64,000 nucleotides of DNA from Pelagibacterium sp. 26DY04 (GCF_031202305.1 NZ_CP101731.1:558001-622000); one strand, 5' to 3'; counted from the first letter of the stretch, positions 10,205 to 20,910 are shown. Translations and numbers: made by a program. The notes: generated by a model not told the origin, from the letters alone.

Positions 10205-11941
10205 TTAGAAAATATCAGGTTCGGCGACGGCGGCGCCGAAACGGGCTTCGAGGAAGTCGAAATCGCAGCCCTTGTCGGCCTGCGTCACGTGATTGACGTA
10301 CATCCAGCCATAGCCGCGCTCGTAACGCGGCTTGGGCGCCACCCAGGCGCGTCGGCGTGAGGCGAGTTCGTCTTCGGAAACCAGCATGTCGATGCGCCGG
10401 CTGGGCACGTCCACCCTGATGATGTCGCCGGTTTTCACCAGTGCCAGCGGGCCGCCGATATGGGATTCGGGCGCCACATGCAGGATGCAGGCGCCATAGC
10501 TCGTCCCGCTCATACGCGAATCCGAAATGCGCAGCATGTCGCGCACCCCTTGGCGCAGCAACTTGCGCGGAATGGGCAGCATGCCCCATTCAGGCATCCC
10601 CGGCCCACCCTGCGGACCGGCATTGCGCAGAACCAGGATGTGGTCCGCCGTGACATCAAGGTCTTCGTCATCCACCGCCGCTTTCATCTCGGGGTAGGAA
10701 TCGAAAACCAGAGCCGGCCCCTCATGGACCAGGAACCGGGCCTCGCATGCCGAAGGTTTGATCACGCACCCATCGGGCGCCAGATTCCCCCGCAGCACAG
10801 CCAGCGAGCCCTCGTGGTAGATCGGGTTGTCGAGCGGCCGGATAACGTCGGTGTTGTGGATCTCCGCGCCTTCCAGCGTCTCCCCCAATGTACGCCCCGA
10901 AACGGTCAACGCATCGAGATTGAGCCGGTCCCTGAGCTGCCCCATCAGCGCCCGCAATCCGCCGGCGAAATAGAAATCTTCCATGAGGTATGTCTTGCCC
11001 GACGGGCGGATATTGGCCAGCACAGGCGTCACCCGGCTGGCGGCGTCGAGATCGTCGAGCGTGAGGTCGATCCCGGCCCGCCGTGCCATGGCAAGCAGAT
11101 GAACCACCGCATTTGTCGAACACCCCGTCGCCATCGCGACGATCACCGCGTTGTCCACGGCATCGCGGGTTAGGATCCTGTCGGGCGTCAGCCCCTCGGC
11201 GACCATCTCAACGATGCGCCGCCCGGTTTGCGTCGACATGCGGTTGTGGTTGGTGTCGGCGGCCGGAATCGAGCTCGCGCCGGGCAGGGTCAGCCCCAGC
11301 GCCTCAGCGATCGCGGTCATGGTGCTCGCCGTGCCGAAGGTCATGCAATGGCCGTAGGAGCGGGCGATGCCCTGCTCCACTTCCTTCCATTCGGCTTCCC
11401 CGATCACGCCGGCCCGCCGTTCGTCCCAATATTTCCACGAATCCGAACCCGACCCCAACGGCTGCCCACGATAATTGCCGCGCAGCATCGGGCCGGCGGG
11501 CAGGAAGATCATCGGATAGCCCGCGCTCACCGCCCCCAGCACCAGCCCCGGCGTGGTCTTGTCGCAGCCCCCCATCAGCACGGCGCCGTCTATGGGGTGG
11601 GCGCGCAGCATCTCCTCGGTCTCCATCGCCAACATGTTGCGATAGAGCATGGAGGTGGGCTTGAGCTGGCTTTCCGAGAGTGATAGCCCGGGCAGTTCCA
11701 CCGGAAAGCCGCCGGCCTGCAATATGCCGCGTTTGACGTCCTCGACGCGCTCCTTGAAATGGGCATGGCAGGGATTGGTGTCCGACCAGGTGTTGACAAT
11801 GCCGATGACCGGCTTACCGAGAAAATCGGCTTCGTCATAACCCATCTGCAGCATGCGCGAGCGATGCCCCATCGAACGCAGATCATCGGGCACGAACCAG
11901 CGATCGCTCCGGCGGGAGTTTTTGGTTTCGTTTTCGCTCAT
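10205..11941 (-). CDS. IlvD/Edd-family sugar-acid dehydratase
   Basis: A 578-residue [2Fe-2S] dehydratase of the IlvD/Edd superfamily. The three conserved cysteines are at 58 (NPCHAHF), 126 (GGCDKTTPG) and 199 (SYGHCMTFGTAST), almost the same spacing as in characterised pentonate dehydratases of rhizobia (59/127/200). The N-terminus (RRSDRWFVPDDLRSMGHRSRM) is of the sugar-acid subgroup, not branched-chain IlvD. It should dehydrate an aldonic or aldaric acid to a 2-keto-3-deoxy acid. First gene of the operon running to 8501; a 16-bp palindrome lies 71 bp upstream. Confidence 0.9.
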   Translation of the reverse strand: MSENETKNSRRSDRWFVPDDLRSMGHRSRMLQMGYDEADFLGKPVIGIVNTWSDTNPCHAHFKERVEDVKRGILQAGGFPVELPGLSLSESQLKPTSMLYRNMLAMETEEMLRAHPIDGAVLMGGCDKTTPGLVLGAVSAGYPMIFLPAGPMLRGNYRGQPLGSGSDSWKYWDERRAGVIGEAEWKEVEQGIARSYGHCMTFGTASTMTAIAEALGLTLPGASSIPAADTNHNRMSTQTGRRIVEMVAEGLTPDRILTRDAVDNAVIVAMATGCSTNAVVHLLAMARRAGIDLTLDDLDAASRVTPVLANIRPSGKTYLMEDFYFAGGLRALMGQLRDRLNLDALTVSGRTLGETLEGAEIHNTDVIRPLDNPIYHEGSLAVLRGNLAPDGCVIKPSACEARFLVHEGPALVFDSYPEMKAAVDDEDLDVTADHILVLRNAGPQGGPGMPEWGMLPIPRKLLRQGVRDMLRISDSRMSGTSYGACILHVAPESHIGGPLALVKTGDIIRVDVPSRRIDMLVSEDELASRRRAWVAPKPRYERGYGWMYVNHVTQADKGCDFDFLEARFGAAVAEPDIF

Positions 11942-12011
11942 GGACTCCTCCTCGGCAGCGCCTCTCGCGCGTCGGCCCGTCCCGTTTAGCGCATCCTGCG
12001 CACAACTTCAA

Positions 12012-12027
12012 CACTAATGCATTAGTG
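12012..12027. promoter_or_regulatory. Candidate GntR operator CACTAATGCATTAGTG (copy 3)
   Basis: A perfect 16-bp palindrome and the longest of the three copies. It lies upstream of the dehydratase gene (start 11941, reverse strand) in the 284-bp region shared with cysA (start 12226). Because cysA is unrelated in function, the site more likely serves the dehydratase operon. Confidence 0.68.
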
Positions 12028-12225
12028 CTTCTGCCCCTCCGATCGTGCCGACCCGATTGCACCTGATGCCGGTTTGCGCCGGCACCTGGCCGGCGAATAT
12101 AATTCCGCGGAGGCGGGAGCTTTTAGCATGCCGGCGCTGGTCGCCCCGGTTCTCAAGGCCCCGCCCAAGCGTATAAGGTCGCGACCACGCCGACGGGCGA
12201 CCGCGACGGATCGGAAAAGGTATTT

Positions 12226-13278
<1,053 letters not shown>

Positions 13279-13305
13279 CGCCGAAACGCGCGCAAGATGA
13301 GATGC

Positions 13306-14118
13306 TTAATGTGCGCCGTTCCGCCATTCCAGCAGCGATTTGAGCACGATCGTCACCACGGCAAGCAGCGCCAATAGCGTTGCGGCGGCAAAGGCGCCGG
13401 TGACGTTGAAATCATTGAACAGTTGGGAGATCTGCAGGGGCAGCGTGTTAGTCTGCCCCCGGATCGCGCCCGATACGACCGAAACGCCGCCGAACTCTCC
13501 CATCACCCGCGCATTGGTGAGGATCGCTCCATAGAGCAGCGCCCAACCGATATTAGGCAGCGTCACCAATCGCAGCATCTGAAATCCGCTGGCGCCGAGC
13601 GAAAGGGCTGCTTCCTCGTCCTCGGTTCCCTGCTGCGCCATCAGCGGGATCAACTCCCGCGCCACGAAAGGCGCGGTGACGAACAGACTTACAAGGAAAA
13701 TCGCAAAAACCGTGAACATGATCGGTATTCCCGCCGCTTGCAGCGAAGGGCCGAGCAATCCCTGTCCGCCATAGAGAAACAGATAGGCCACCCCAGCCAC
13801 GATCGGACTGATCGAAAACGGCAGCTCGATGATGGTCACCAGGAGCTGCCGCCCCACGAAGCGATGCCGCGTCACCAACCACGCCACGGCAATGCCGAAG
13901 ACGATATTGATGGGCACGACGATCAACGCCGTCAGAACCGTCAATCCTACCGCATGCAGCGTGTTGGGCTCGATGATGTTGGTCAGATACGCGCCCCAGC
14001 CCTCCCGGAACGCATAGGCAAAGATCAGCGCCAGCGGCGCAACCAGCGTCAGCGCGGCGACGAGGAACGCCAACCCGATCAGCACGGTTTCGGCGGGGGA
14101 CCGGCGCCGGGCACTCAT
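13306..14118 (-). CDS. cysW: Sulfate ABC transporter permease CysW
   Basis: A 270-residue permease with about six helices and the CysW EAA loop (EEAALSLGASGFQMLRLVTLPNIGWALLYG), plus INIVFGIAVAWLVTRHRFVGRQ. ATG 14118 overlaps the CysT stop (ATGA), which marks the true start; the longer frame starting at 14772 is read through cysT in another frame. It forms the membrane channel with CysT. Only 27 bp separate its end from convergent cysA, with no obvious terminator hairpin. Confidence 0.92.
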   Translation of the reverse strand: MSARRRSPAETVLIGLAFLVAALTLVAPLALIFAYAFREGWGAYLTNIIEPNTLHAVGLTVLTALIVVPINIVFGIAVAWLVTRHRFVGRQLLVTIIELPFSISPIVAGVAYLFLYGGQGLLGPSLQAAGIPIMFTVFAIFLVSLFVTAPFVARELIPLMAQQGTEDEEAALSLGASGFQMLRLVTLPNIGWALLYGAILTNARVMGEFGGVSVVSGAIRGQTNTLPLQISQLFNDFNVTGAFAAATLLALLAVVTIVLKSLLEWRNGAH

Positions 14119-14960
14119 CGGCTCTTCTCCGCGTAACGCAATTGCCAGCTCTGCAGCAGATTGGTCGAGAGCATGGTGATAAAGGAGACCACTAGCAGCA
14201 CGGTGGCGAGTGCTGCGGCGGCCGGATAGTTGTATTCGTCGAGCCGGATGACGATCAGCAGGGAGACGATCTCGGTCATTCCCGGAATGTTGCCCGCGAT
14301 GAACACCACGGCCCCGAACTCGCCGAGCGAGCGGGCGAAAGAGAGTACGCATCCAGTGAGGAACGCGGGCAGAATGGCCGGCCACACCACGCGAGTGAAA
14401 ACCTGGAAATCGGTGGCCCCCAGGCTCCTTGCCGCCTCCTCGAATTCGGGCTCGAGTTGTTCGAGCACCGGCTGCACCGCTCGCACCACGAAGGGGATGG
14501 AGGTGAAGGTCATCGCAACCACGATGCCCACCTGGGTGTAGTTGACGTAAAGCCCCATCGGTTCGAGCACCGAGCCATACCACCCGTCGGGCGAAAACAG
14601 CGTCACCAGCGTTAGCCCGGCCACGGCGGTGGGCAGCGCGAACGGCAGATCGACCAGCGCATCGAGCGCCCGCCTTCCAGCAAAGCGATACCGCACGATT
14701 ACCCAGGCGAGCAGCAGCCCCAGGATGGAATTGACCACCGTTGCCAGCGCCGCCGAGGAAATGGTGATCCAATAGGCCGCAAGCGCCCGCTGCGATGTGG
14801 TGATCCGCACGAACTCGTCGAACCCAAGGCTCGCCGATTTGAACACCATGGCAGCGATGGGCAGCGCGATGATGATCGTCGCATAGGTAAGCGCGATCCC
14901 CAGCGAAAGGCCGAAGCCGGGCAGAATGGATTTGCGATAAAGACGCGCAGCGAGAGCCAA
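14115..14960 (-). CDS. cysT: Sulfate ABC transporter permease CysT (CysU)
   Basis: A 281-residue permease: KSILPGFGLSLGIALTYATIIIALPI first helix and EEAARSLGATDFQVFTRVVWPAILPAF EAA loop. TTG 14960 is preferred because GAGGA lies just upstream. The alternative ATG at 15002 is buried in a stem-loop (14982-15007) and has no ribosome site. It is coupled to cysW by ATGA overlap. Choosing ATG 15002 would add only 14 residues. Confidence 0.9.
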   Translation of the reverse strand: MALAARLYRKSILPGFGLSLGIALTYATIIIALPIAAMVFKSASLGFDEFVRITTSQRALAAYWITISSAALATVVNSILGLLLAWVIVRYRFAGRRALDALVDLPFALPTAVAGLTLVTLFSPDGWYGSVLEPMGLYVNYTQVGIVVAMTFTSIPFVVRAVQPVLEQLEPEFEEAARSLGATDFQVFTRVVWPAILPAFLTGCVLSFARSLGEFGAVVFIAGNIPGMTEIVSLLIVIRLDEYNYPAAAALATVLLVVSFITMLSTNLLQSWQLRYAEKSR

Positions 14961-14981
14961 GAATGTCCTCAGATGCTTATG

Positions 14982-15007
14982 GCAGCATGGGATCTCTCCC
15001 ATGCCGC
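14982..15007 (-). other. Stem-loop between cysP-type binding protein gene and cysT
   Basis: Two 11-nt arms with a 4-nt loop pair fully except for one G-T position. The structure occludes the ATG at 15002. It follows the binding-protein gene exactly as hairpins do in four other ABC operons of this window. Confidence 0.6.
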
Positions 15008-15033
15008 ATCATGGTCGTTGGTTTGCTCGGCTC

Positions 15034-16026
15034 TTACTGGTTGAGGAAAACCTGATCGAGCAGTCCGCCCTCTGCGAAATGCTCCTGCGACGCCCGATCC
15101 CAGCCGCCGTATTCCTGTTCGATCGTCACTAGGCGCAACTCGGGGAACGTGTCGGCATACTCGGCCGCCACGGCCTCATCGTGAACGCGGTTGAAGTTCT
15201 GCGCCAGAATGGTCTGGCCTTCGCTCGAATAGAGAAATTCGATATAGGCCTGGGCGATCTCCGCCGATCCGCGCGCCTCGGCTACCCGGTCGACCACGGC
15301 CACCGGGAACTCGGCGAGGATGCTCACGCTGGGCACCACGACCTCGAACTGATCGGCGCCCAGTTGGTTGACGATCGCCAGCGCTTCGGCCTCGAAGGTG
15401 ATCAGCACATCGCCCAGCCGCCGCTCGACAAAGGCAGTGGTCGCCCCGCGCCCGCCGGTCTCAAAGACCGGCACGTTGCCGAAGAAGGTGGTGAGAAACT
15501 CGGTGACTTCCGCCTCGTCGCCCCCGAACGCGCCACTGGCATAGGCTCGGGCCGCGAGATAGGTATAGCGCCCATTGCCGGAGGTCTTGGGATTGGGGAA
15601 AATCACCTGGACGTCCTCACGCACCAGATCGTCCCAATCCTCGATCCCTTTGGGATTGCCCGCCCGCACCAGAAAGGCTGGGGGCGAATAGTAGGGCGAA
15701 GCGTTGTTTGGAAATTCGCTCTGCCAGTTCTCCGAAACGAACCCGTTTTGAGCCAGCACGTTGACGTCGGTGACCTGGTTGAAGGTCACAAGATCGGCCT
15801 GCAGCCCTTCGAGAATGGCGCGCGCCTGGGTGGACGAGCCGGCATGGGACTGGTTGACGGTGAGCGTCGTGCCGGTCTCTTCGGCATAATGGGGAATGAA
15901 GGCTTCATTGATCGCCGCATAGAGCTCGCGGGCGATGTCGTAGGAGACGTTCAAAATGTCGGTCGGCTGCGCCGCCGCCGGTGTTGCCGTGGCGGCCAGC
16001 GCCAATGCGAGAAGAAACTTTTTCAC
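15034..16026 (-). CDS. Sulfate-binding periplasmic protein (Sbp/CysP family)
   Basis: A 330-residue binding protein. The signal peptide KKFLLALALAATATPAAAQPTD is followed by ILNVSYDIARELYAAIN, QSHAGSSTQARAILEGLQADLVTFNQVTDVN, and NPKTSGNGRYTYLAARAYA, all hallmarks of sulfate-binding proteins. GTG 16026 has GGAGG 6 nt upstream; the longer upstream reading adds a non-signal extension. It delivers sulfate or thiosulfate to CysTW-CysA. The symbol is left open because Sbp and CysP cannot be told apart with certainty. Confidence 0.9.
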   Translation of the reverse strand: MKKFLLALALAATATPAAAQPTDILNVSYDIARELYAAINEAFIPHYAEETGTTLTVNQSHAGSSTQARAILEGLQADLVTFNQVTDVNVLAQNGFVSENWQSEFPNNASPYYSPPAFLVRAGNPKGIEDWDDLVREDVQVIFPNPKTSGNGRYTYLAARAYASGAFGGDEAEVTEFLTTFFGNVPVFETGGRGATTAFVERRLGDVLITFEAEALAIVNQLGADQFEVVVPSVSILAEFPVAVVDRVAEARGSAEIAQAYIEFLYSSEGQTILAQNFNRVHDEAVAAEYADTFPELRLVTIEQEYGGWDRASQEHFAEGGLLDQVFLNQ

Positions 16027-16170
16027 CAAATGCCTCCATGGCGTGATCGTAGAGCCAGTGTAAGGCGGAGGCTTTGCGCGGGCGACGCAGGCGCGCGGAT
16101 GCATGCGCCAAAATGGCGCCCGGCGGTGGCATGGATTTCTTCTACTGCGGAGGGATGGAGAATCCCCCGT

Positions 16171-16776
16171 TCAATCGGGTGCGTCCAGCACCGGTCCGAG
16201 CGGCGAATAGTTGAAGAGTTCGAGCCGCATATTGCCCGATCCGGCCGGGCGCTCCGCGAGGATCGTTAGGCTCGCCGGTCCCACGGGAATAATCCGCTTG
16301 GGCGGCAGGTCGATAAGGCTTTCAAGCAACGCCCGGATTACGCCACCATGGCAGACGACCAGAAGCTTCTCGCTGGTTTGTAGGGCCTGGGTGACACAGG
16401 CTGTCGTCCGGGCCACGAAATCGCTCCAGCTTTCTCCACCCGGCGGCGTATACGTCCCTGCACGCCACCCCTGATATCCAGCCACATCGTCAGCCCTGAT
16501 CGCTTCGATCGGCCGCCCGGTCCATTCGCCGACATGGATTTCGCGCAGCTCAGCACGGCATTCGGCATCGGCAATGCCCAAAAGCCCCGCCGTATCGTGA
16601 GCGCGCTCGAGGTCCGAGCAGATCGTCCGATCCGGCGAAAGCCCCGCAATTACCGGTTTTAGTGCCTCTGCTTGTGCGCGGCCTTTCGCGGAGAGCGCGA
16701 TATCGGCTTGCCCCTGCAAGCGGCGCTCGGCGTTCCACTCAGACTCCCCATGCCGCACGATCATCACACGCTTCAT
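16171..16776 (-). CDS. Histidine phosphatase family protein (phosphoglycerate mutase-like)
   Basis: A 201-residue histidine phosphatase: RHGESEWNAERRLQGQADIALS N-terminal motif with the phospho-accepting His at about 9, then the acid/base Glu region (ELREIHVGEWTGRP) and CHGGVIRALL with the second catalytic His. The length fits phosphatases of the GpmB/CobC type better than glycolytic mutase (about 250). It overlaps the ATPase gene (ATGA, 16773-16776), so it is made with the transporter. A dephosphorylating role on the imported compound is attractive given the RpiR regulator, but unproven. Confidence 0.85.
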   Translation of the reverse strand: MKRVMIVRHGESEWNAERRLQGQADIALSAKGRAQAEALKPVIAGLSPDRTICSDLERAHDTAGLLGIADAECRAELREIHVGEWTGRPIEAIRADDVAGYQGWRAGTYTPPGGESWSDFVARTTACVTQALQTSEKLLVVCHGGVIRALLESLIDLPPKRIIPVGPASLTILAERPAGSGNMRLELFNYSPLGPVLDAPD

Positions 16777-17834
16777 GCCATGATCTCCCCGGCGGGGGTA
16801 AAGAGCGCGGCGGGTTTTTCCGGCAACAGGAAATGAACGGTGTCGCCGGGCGCAAATTTCGGCGCCTTGTCCACAACCGCCGTCAGCCGCAGGTCGCCAC
16901 GCGTGCCGGTCACCATGATCCGGCCGGCCACCGGGCTTGCTTCGGCAAAATCGAGCGCCAGCGTCCGCTGACTCTGGGTGTGGGAAACCCCAAGCGTTTC
17001 GGGCCGGTACATAGCCTGCGCCGCCCCTTCAAGATCAAACCCCTTGGGCAGCACCGTTCCGGCAAATTCGATCCCACCTTCGACTGGTCGCACCGGCACC
17101 AGATTTGCCGGAGGCGTGCCCACGAAGGTTGCGACGAACGCCGTCTGTGGATTGGCCACCAACTCCTCGGGCGTCCCGAATTGTTCGACCTCGCCATCTT
17201 TCAGCACCGCCACATGGCTCGCCATGGTCATGGCTTCCACCTGGTCGTGCGTCACATAGATTGAGGTCGCCCCTGTCGCCCGATGCACCCGCAGTAATTC
17301 GGTGCGCATCTCCACGCGCAGCTTGGCATCAAGGTTCGAGAGCGGTTCGTCGAACAGCAATATTCCCGGCTTGGGCGCGATCATCCGGGCAATCGCCACG
17401 CGCTGCTGCTGTCCGCCCGAAATCTCGTTGGGGTAGCGGGTGGCGAGCTTCTCGATCCCGAGCAGCGTCAGCACTTCGGCCACGCGCGCCTTGCGCTCCG
17501 CCGCCGCCATTTTGGCGACTTTGAGCGGCCATTCAACATTCCCCGCCACCGTCATATGCGGCCAGAGGGCATAGGATTGAAACACCAGTCCCGTGTCGCG
17601 CTGCGCCGGCTCGATGGTCCAGTTTTTATCGCCGTCCGAAACCGTGTTGCCTTCAAACGTGATGGTTCCTGCGGTTGGTGTTTCCAGCCCGGCCAGCATG
17701 CGTAGCATCGTCGATTTTCCGCAGCCGGACGGGCCGACAAGAACGAGGAACGAGCCCTTGGGCACCGAAAGGCTGACCGATTTGACGGCATCGAAATCGC
17801 CGAAACTCTTGGTGAGATTGGAAATGGAGATCAT
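16773..17834 (-). CDS. ABC transporter ATPase, FbpC/AfuC/PotA type
   Basis: A 353-residue ATPase: Walker A GPSGCGKST at about 36, ISGGQQQRVAIARM signature, LLFDEPLSNLDAKLRVEMR Walker B/D-loop, and a TOBE domain at the C-terminus (MYRPETLGVS...). The class serves iron(III), spermidine, phosphonate and sugar-phosphate importers. It is 7 bp downstream of the permease gene and coupled to the phosphatase gene. Confidence 0.9.
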   Translation of the reverse strand: MISISNLTKSFGDFDAVKSVSLSVPKGSFLVLVGPSGCGKSTMLRMLAGLETPTAGTITFEGNTVSDGDKNWTIEPAQRDTGLVFQSYALWPHMTVAGNVEWPLKVAKMAAAERKARVAEVLTLLGIEKLATRYPNEISGGQQQRVAIARMIAPKPGILLFDEPLSNLDAKLRVEMRTELLRVHRATGATSIYVTHDQVEAMTMASHVAVLKDGEVEQFGTPEELVANPQTAFVATFVGTPPANLVPVRPVEGGIEFAGTVLPKGFDLEGAAQAMYRPETLGVSHTQSQRTLALDFAEASPVAGRIMVTGTRGDLRLTAVVDKAPKFAPGDTVHFLLPEKPAALFTPAGEIMA

Positions 17835-17841
17835 GGCGGGC

Positions 17842-19587
17842 CTAATTCTTGAGCCAGGGCTGCGATTTCGCCTGCAGCCGGTTGGCCAGCAGCGTCACGG
17901 CGATGGAGATGATGAGGATGACGACGGTGATCGCGTTGGCGAACTGGGTGAACCCTTCGGACGCATAGCGATAGGCGAGCACCGAGAGCAGCGGTGTGGT
18001 GGGCGTAAAGAGCAGCACCACCAGCGAAAGGTCGCGCACGATCTTGACGAAGATGATCAAGGCCCCGGCCGCCAGCCCACGGCTGGCGAGCGGCACGGTG
18101 ATTGCAGCCATGCGCCGGAAGAACCCCGCCCCCGTCAGTCGCGCACTCTCGTCGAGATCGCCGGAAACCTGCTGGATCACGGCGCGGCCGGTCTGTACCG
18201 AGAAGGGCACGAGGTAGGCGGTGCCAGCGATCACCAGCAGCGCGAATGTGCCGTAAAGCGCTGGGAACGGCCCGATCGGTGCGCCGAACAGTGCGATATA
18301 GGCCGCGCCGAACGCGATGCCCGGAACCAGCAGCGGCAGGAACGAGATCTGGTTGATGACCCCTGAAAGGAACCCGGTGCGGTAACGCGCCAACGTAAAG
18401 GCCACCATCAGCCCCAGCACCGAGCCGGTGATCGCAACCACAACTCCGAGTCCCAGCGTCGTGGTCGTCGCCGAAACGATGAACGGGTTGTGGAAAACAC
18501 CTGCCTGTCCCTGAGCGATCGAGGGATTGGAAGCGCCCATCCAATAGTGCAGCGTCCAGTTGGAAAAGAGCGCCGACGAACTTGGAGCCAATGACGAGGC
18601 GATGAGGATGACCACCGGCACCACGGTGGTCAGAAGACAGATGATCGTGGCGATGGCAAACAGCGGGTATTTCGCGCCGCCCAGCGTGAACCGCTTGGCG
18701 CGCCCGCCTTTGCCGGTGATCGTTGCATAGGAGCGCCGGCCGGAAATCACCTTGTTGCCGAACCAGAGGAAAAAGGCCGAAACAACGATCAGCAGAATGG
18801 CGATCACATAGCCGCGGGCCGTCTGGCCGATCTCGATCATCCCGAACAGCCGCGTCGCCATGGTCTGCATTCTGACCGGCAGGCCCAGAAGGGCAGGGGC
18901 CGCGAAATTGGAAACCGCCCCCGCAAAGGTGAGCGAGGCGCCCGACACGATGGCCGGCAGCGCCACGGGCAGGATGATGCCCATGAGGATTCGACCGCGC
19001 TTGGCGCCGGTCATCTGCGCGGCTTCCACGAGATCGGAATTGACCGTGGCCAGCGCTGCGGCAATCACCGTGAAGGCCAGGGAATAATAATGCGCGATCA
19101 ACACGATCAGCGTGGGTATCATGCCCCAGCTCAGCCAATCGGGTACCGATAGGCCCAGGCCTTCGAGGAAGCCGGTCTGGCCTCCAACACGTCCGTTCCT
19201 GAACAGCGAGCCCCAGGCGAGCGCCGTGGCAAAGCTCGGAATCATGAAGGGCAGGGTGGCCATCAATCCGATCGTCCGCCGGAACGGAATATCGGTCATC
19301 ACCACCAGCCAGGCCAGAAATCCGCCGATCAACACGCATCCTGCGGCAACGCCAAATCCCAGGATCAGCGTATTGCCCAGCGGCACCCAGAGTAGGTTCC
19401 GCGACAGTGGGCTGATCACCACGTCGCTCCATGCAGCAACCGTTCCGGGCATCAACGTTTCGAACAGGATGCGCAGCAGCGGCCCGGCGATCAAAACGCC
19501 GATAACGGCAAGAACGCAGACCTTGAGGACCAGGCCTTGCGGTAGCGAAATCCGCCCCCGGCCGGCGATCGATGAAGAAGTGGCCAT
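17842..19587 (-). CDS. ABC transporter permease, two-domain FbpB/AfuB type
   Basis: A 581-residue protein with two tandem binding-protein-dependent permease domains (about twelve helices). EAA-type loops appear in both halves (EAAQMTGAKRGRILMGIILPVALPAI; ESARLTGAGFFRRMAAITVPLASRG). This single-chain double permease is typical of the FbpB/AfuB/PhnU group. It lies between the binding protein and ATPase genes of the operon. Confidence 0.9.
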   Translation of the reverse strand: MATSSSIAGRGRISLPQGLVLKVCVLAVIGVLIAGPLLRILFETLMPGTVAAWSDVVISPLSRNLLWVPLGNTLILGFGVAAGCVLIGGFLAWLVVMTDIPFRRTIGLMATLPFMIPSFATALAWGSLFRNGRVGGQTGFLEGLGLSVPDWLSWGMIPTLIVLIAHYYSLAFTVIAAALATVNSDLVEAAQMTGAKRGRILMGIILPVALPAIVSGASLTFAGAVSNFAAPALLGLPVRMQTMATRLFGMIEIGQTARGYVIAILLIVVSAFFLWFGNKVISGRRSYATITGKGGRAKRFTLGGAKYPLFAIATIICLLTTVVPVVILIASSLAPSSSALFSNWTLHYWMGASNPSIAQGQAGVFHNPFIVSATTTTLGLGVVVAITGSVLGLMVAFTLARYRTGFLSGVINQISFLPLLVPGIAFGAAYIALFGAPIGPFPALYGTFALLVIAGTAYLVPFSVQTGRAVIQQVSGDLDESARLTGAGFFRRMAAITVPLASRGLAAGALIIFVKIVRDLSLVVLLFTPTTPLLSVLAYRYASEGFTQFANAITVVILIISIAVTLLANRLQAKSQPWLKN

Positions 19588-19609
19588 TATTTCGGTCTCA
19601 TGAGGAGAT

Positions 19610-19637
19610 CTCCCCCGGCGATCATTCGCCGGGGGAG
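19610..19637 (-). other. Stem-loop between binding-protein and permease genes
   Basis: CTCCCCCGGCGA and TCGCCGGGGGAG form a perfect 12-bp stem with a 4-nt loop, placed between the binding-protein stop (19647) and permease start (19587). It has no T-run, so it is probably an mRNA 3'-end protecting hairpin. Confidence 0.7.
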
Positions 19638-19646
19638 GAGAAAAGC

Positions 19647-20768
19647 TTACTGCAGCACCAGAATGAAGTCGGCGATCTCCTGGCGGATTTCAGCCGTCGC
19701 GGTTGGATCGATGCGCCAGGCGATGAAGTCTTCCAGCGGCACGGCGTCCGGGTGGCTCACGATATCGGTGCGCGTGGCATAGTCGCCGGGCACATAAAAC
19801 GGCGCAAAGCCTTCGCCGCCGGTTTCGCTGTCGTCACCCATCAAAAAGTCGATGGCGAGACGGGCCGCGGCCGGATGTTCGGTGTTGGCCGAAAGCGCCA
19901 GCAGAGCCGGGAAGATGATGCCGTTGGACGGTTCGACTTCATTGGCCACCTGCAGCGCCCAGCCCTCATCCTCATTATCGCGACGGTCGGAGTACGAGGT
20001 GAAGCCGATCGGCGGGTTGGGCTGGCCGATCGAGCCGATGGCGGCGTTGACGTCGTCGGTCGAGGAGACCAACACGACGTCATTGGCGAAAAGATCGGCG
20101 ATGAACTGCATGCCGGCATTCTCATTGCCCGCGTCGAGTTCGATCGGGGCGCCGAATTCGGCTTCATAAGCCTGGGCCATCTCGTCCGAACGCAGAACGA
20201 TTTCCACCATCAGGTCGAGATAGTCGCCGCGCTGGAGCGGATCAACCATAATCACCCGGCCGGTCCACTCTTGGGTGGTCAGGTCCCAGAGATTGTCGAC
20301 CGGCGCACCATCGGGGTGAGCTTCTTCGTTGTACATCAGCACCTTGGTCGAAAGGCGCTGGGACAGCAGCGGGCTCTTGAATTCTTCCGGCAGCAGCTCG
20401 GAAACGCGCGGCGGCACATAGCCCTCGATCAGCCCCTGATCGAGCAGTTCGGTCAAAACGACCGGGGCGTCGGAAATATAAACGACGTCCGCCGAAGCGA
20501 TCCCGGCGGCAGCTTCCGCCTGCAGGCGGGCGATCTGCTCGGTCGAGCTCGCGTCATAACCGACCAGGTCGATGCCGGGATAGGCAGCTTCAAATGCGGC
20601 TTCTACCGCAGCAATGCGGCTGGTGAAAGAATAGACGGTGACTGTGCCTTCTTCCTGGGCGAGCGGCAGCAGCTCCTCGGCGGTCATGGCGTCGAGATCC
20701 TGGGAAAGGGAGGGAGTGGTCAGAAGGCCGACCAAGGCTGTGGTGGCCAGAAGATACTTAAGGGTCAT
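19647..20768 (-). CDS. ABC transporter substrate-binding protein, FutA/AfuA family
   Basis: A 373-residue binding protein. Signal peptide LKYLLATTALVGLLTTPSLSQ, then EEGTVTVYSFTSRIAAVEAAFEAAYPGIDL, typical of the FbpA/FutA/AfuA cluster. ATG 20768 follows GGAGG; the longer frame from 20846 would run through the presumed operator. I find no adjacent tyrosine pair of the kind that ligates iron in FbpA/FutA, so iron is doubtful. Relatives bind hexose phosphates (AfuA) or phosphonates. With RpiR and a phosphatase nearby, an organophosphate ligand is the favoured reading. Confidence 0.85.
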   Translation of the reverse strand: MTLKYLLATTALVGLLTTPSLSQDLDAMTAEELLPLAQEEGTVTVYSFTSRIAAVEAAFEAAYPGIDLVGYDASSTEQIARLQAEAAAGIASADVVYISDAPVVLTELLDQGLIEGYVPPRVSELLPEEFKSPLLSQRLSTKVLMYNEEAHPDGAPVDNLWDLTTQEWTGRVIMVDPLQRGDYLDLMVEIVLRSDEMAQAYEAEFGAPIELDAGNENAGMQFIADLFANDVVLVSSTDDVNAAIGSIGQPNPPIGFTSYSDRRDNEDEGWALQVANEVEPSNGIIFPALLALSANTEHPAAARLAIDFLMGDDSETGGEGFAPFYVPGDYATRTDIVSHPDAVPLEDFIAWRIDPTATAEIRQEIADFILVLQ

Positions 20769-20846
20769 TGATGGTCCTCCAGTGGGTGGAGCCGGTGCTT
20801 GCCGGCCCGCGTTAATGCACATGTATTTGCAACATTCGTATGACAT

Positions 20847-20860
20847 GCAAGTTTACTTGC
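20847..20860. promoter_or_regulatory. Candidate RpiR operator, GCAAGT-TT-ACTTGC
   Basis: An inverted repeat (6-bp arms, 2-nt centre), 79 bp upstream of the binding-protein start. A near-identical copy lies upstream of the rpiR-type gene at 21814-21827. Matching sites at the regulator and its neighbouring transporter suggest co-regulation. Confidence 0.6.
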
Positions 20861-20910
20861 AGAATTTTGCCATGCGAACTCGGCGGTCCTCCACCCGCCG
20901 CTCCGTGTCC

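Noticed and set aside
17831..19432. A long second reverse-strand frame inside the double permease gene
   Set aside because: The overlapping frame at 17842-19587 has hydrophobic helices and EAA loops; this one is Arg/His-rich without a domain.
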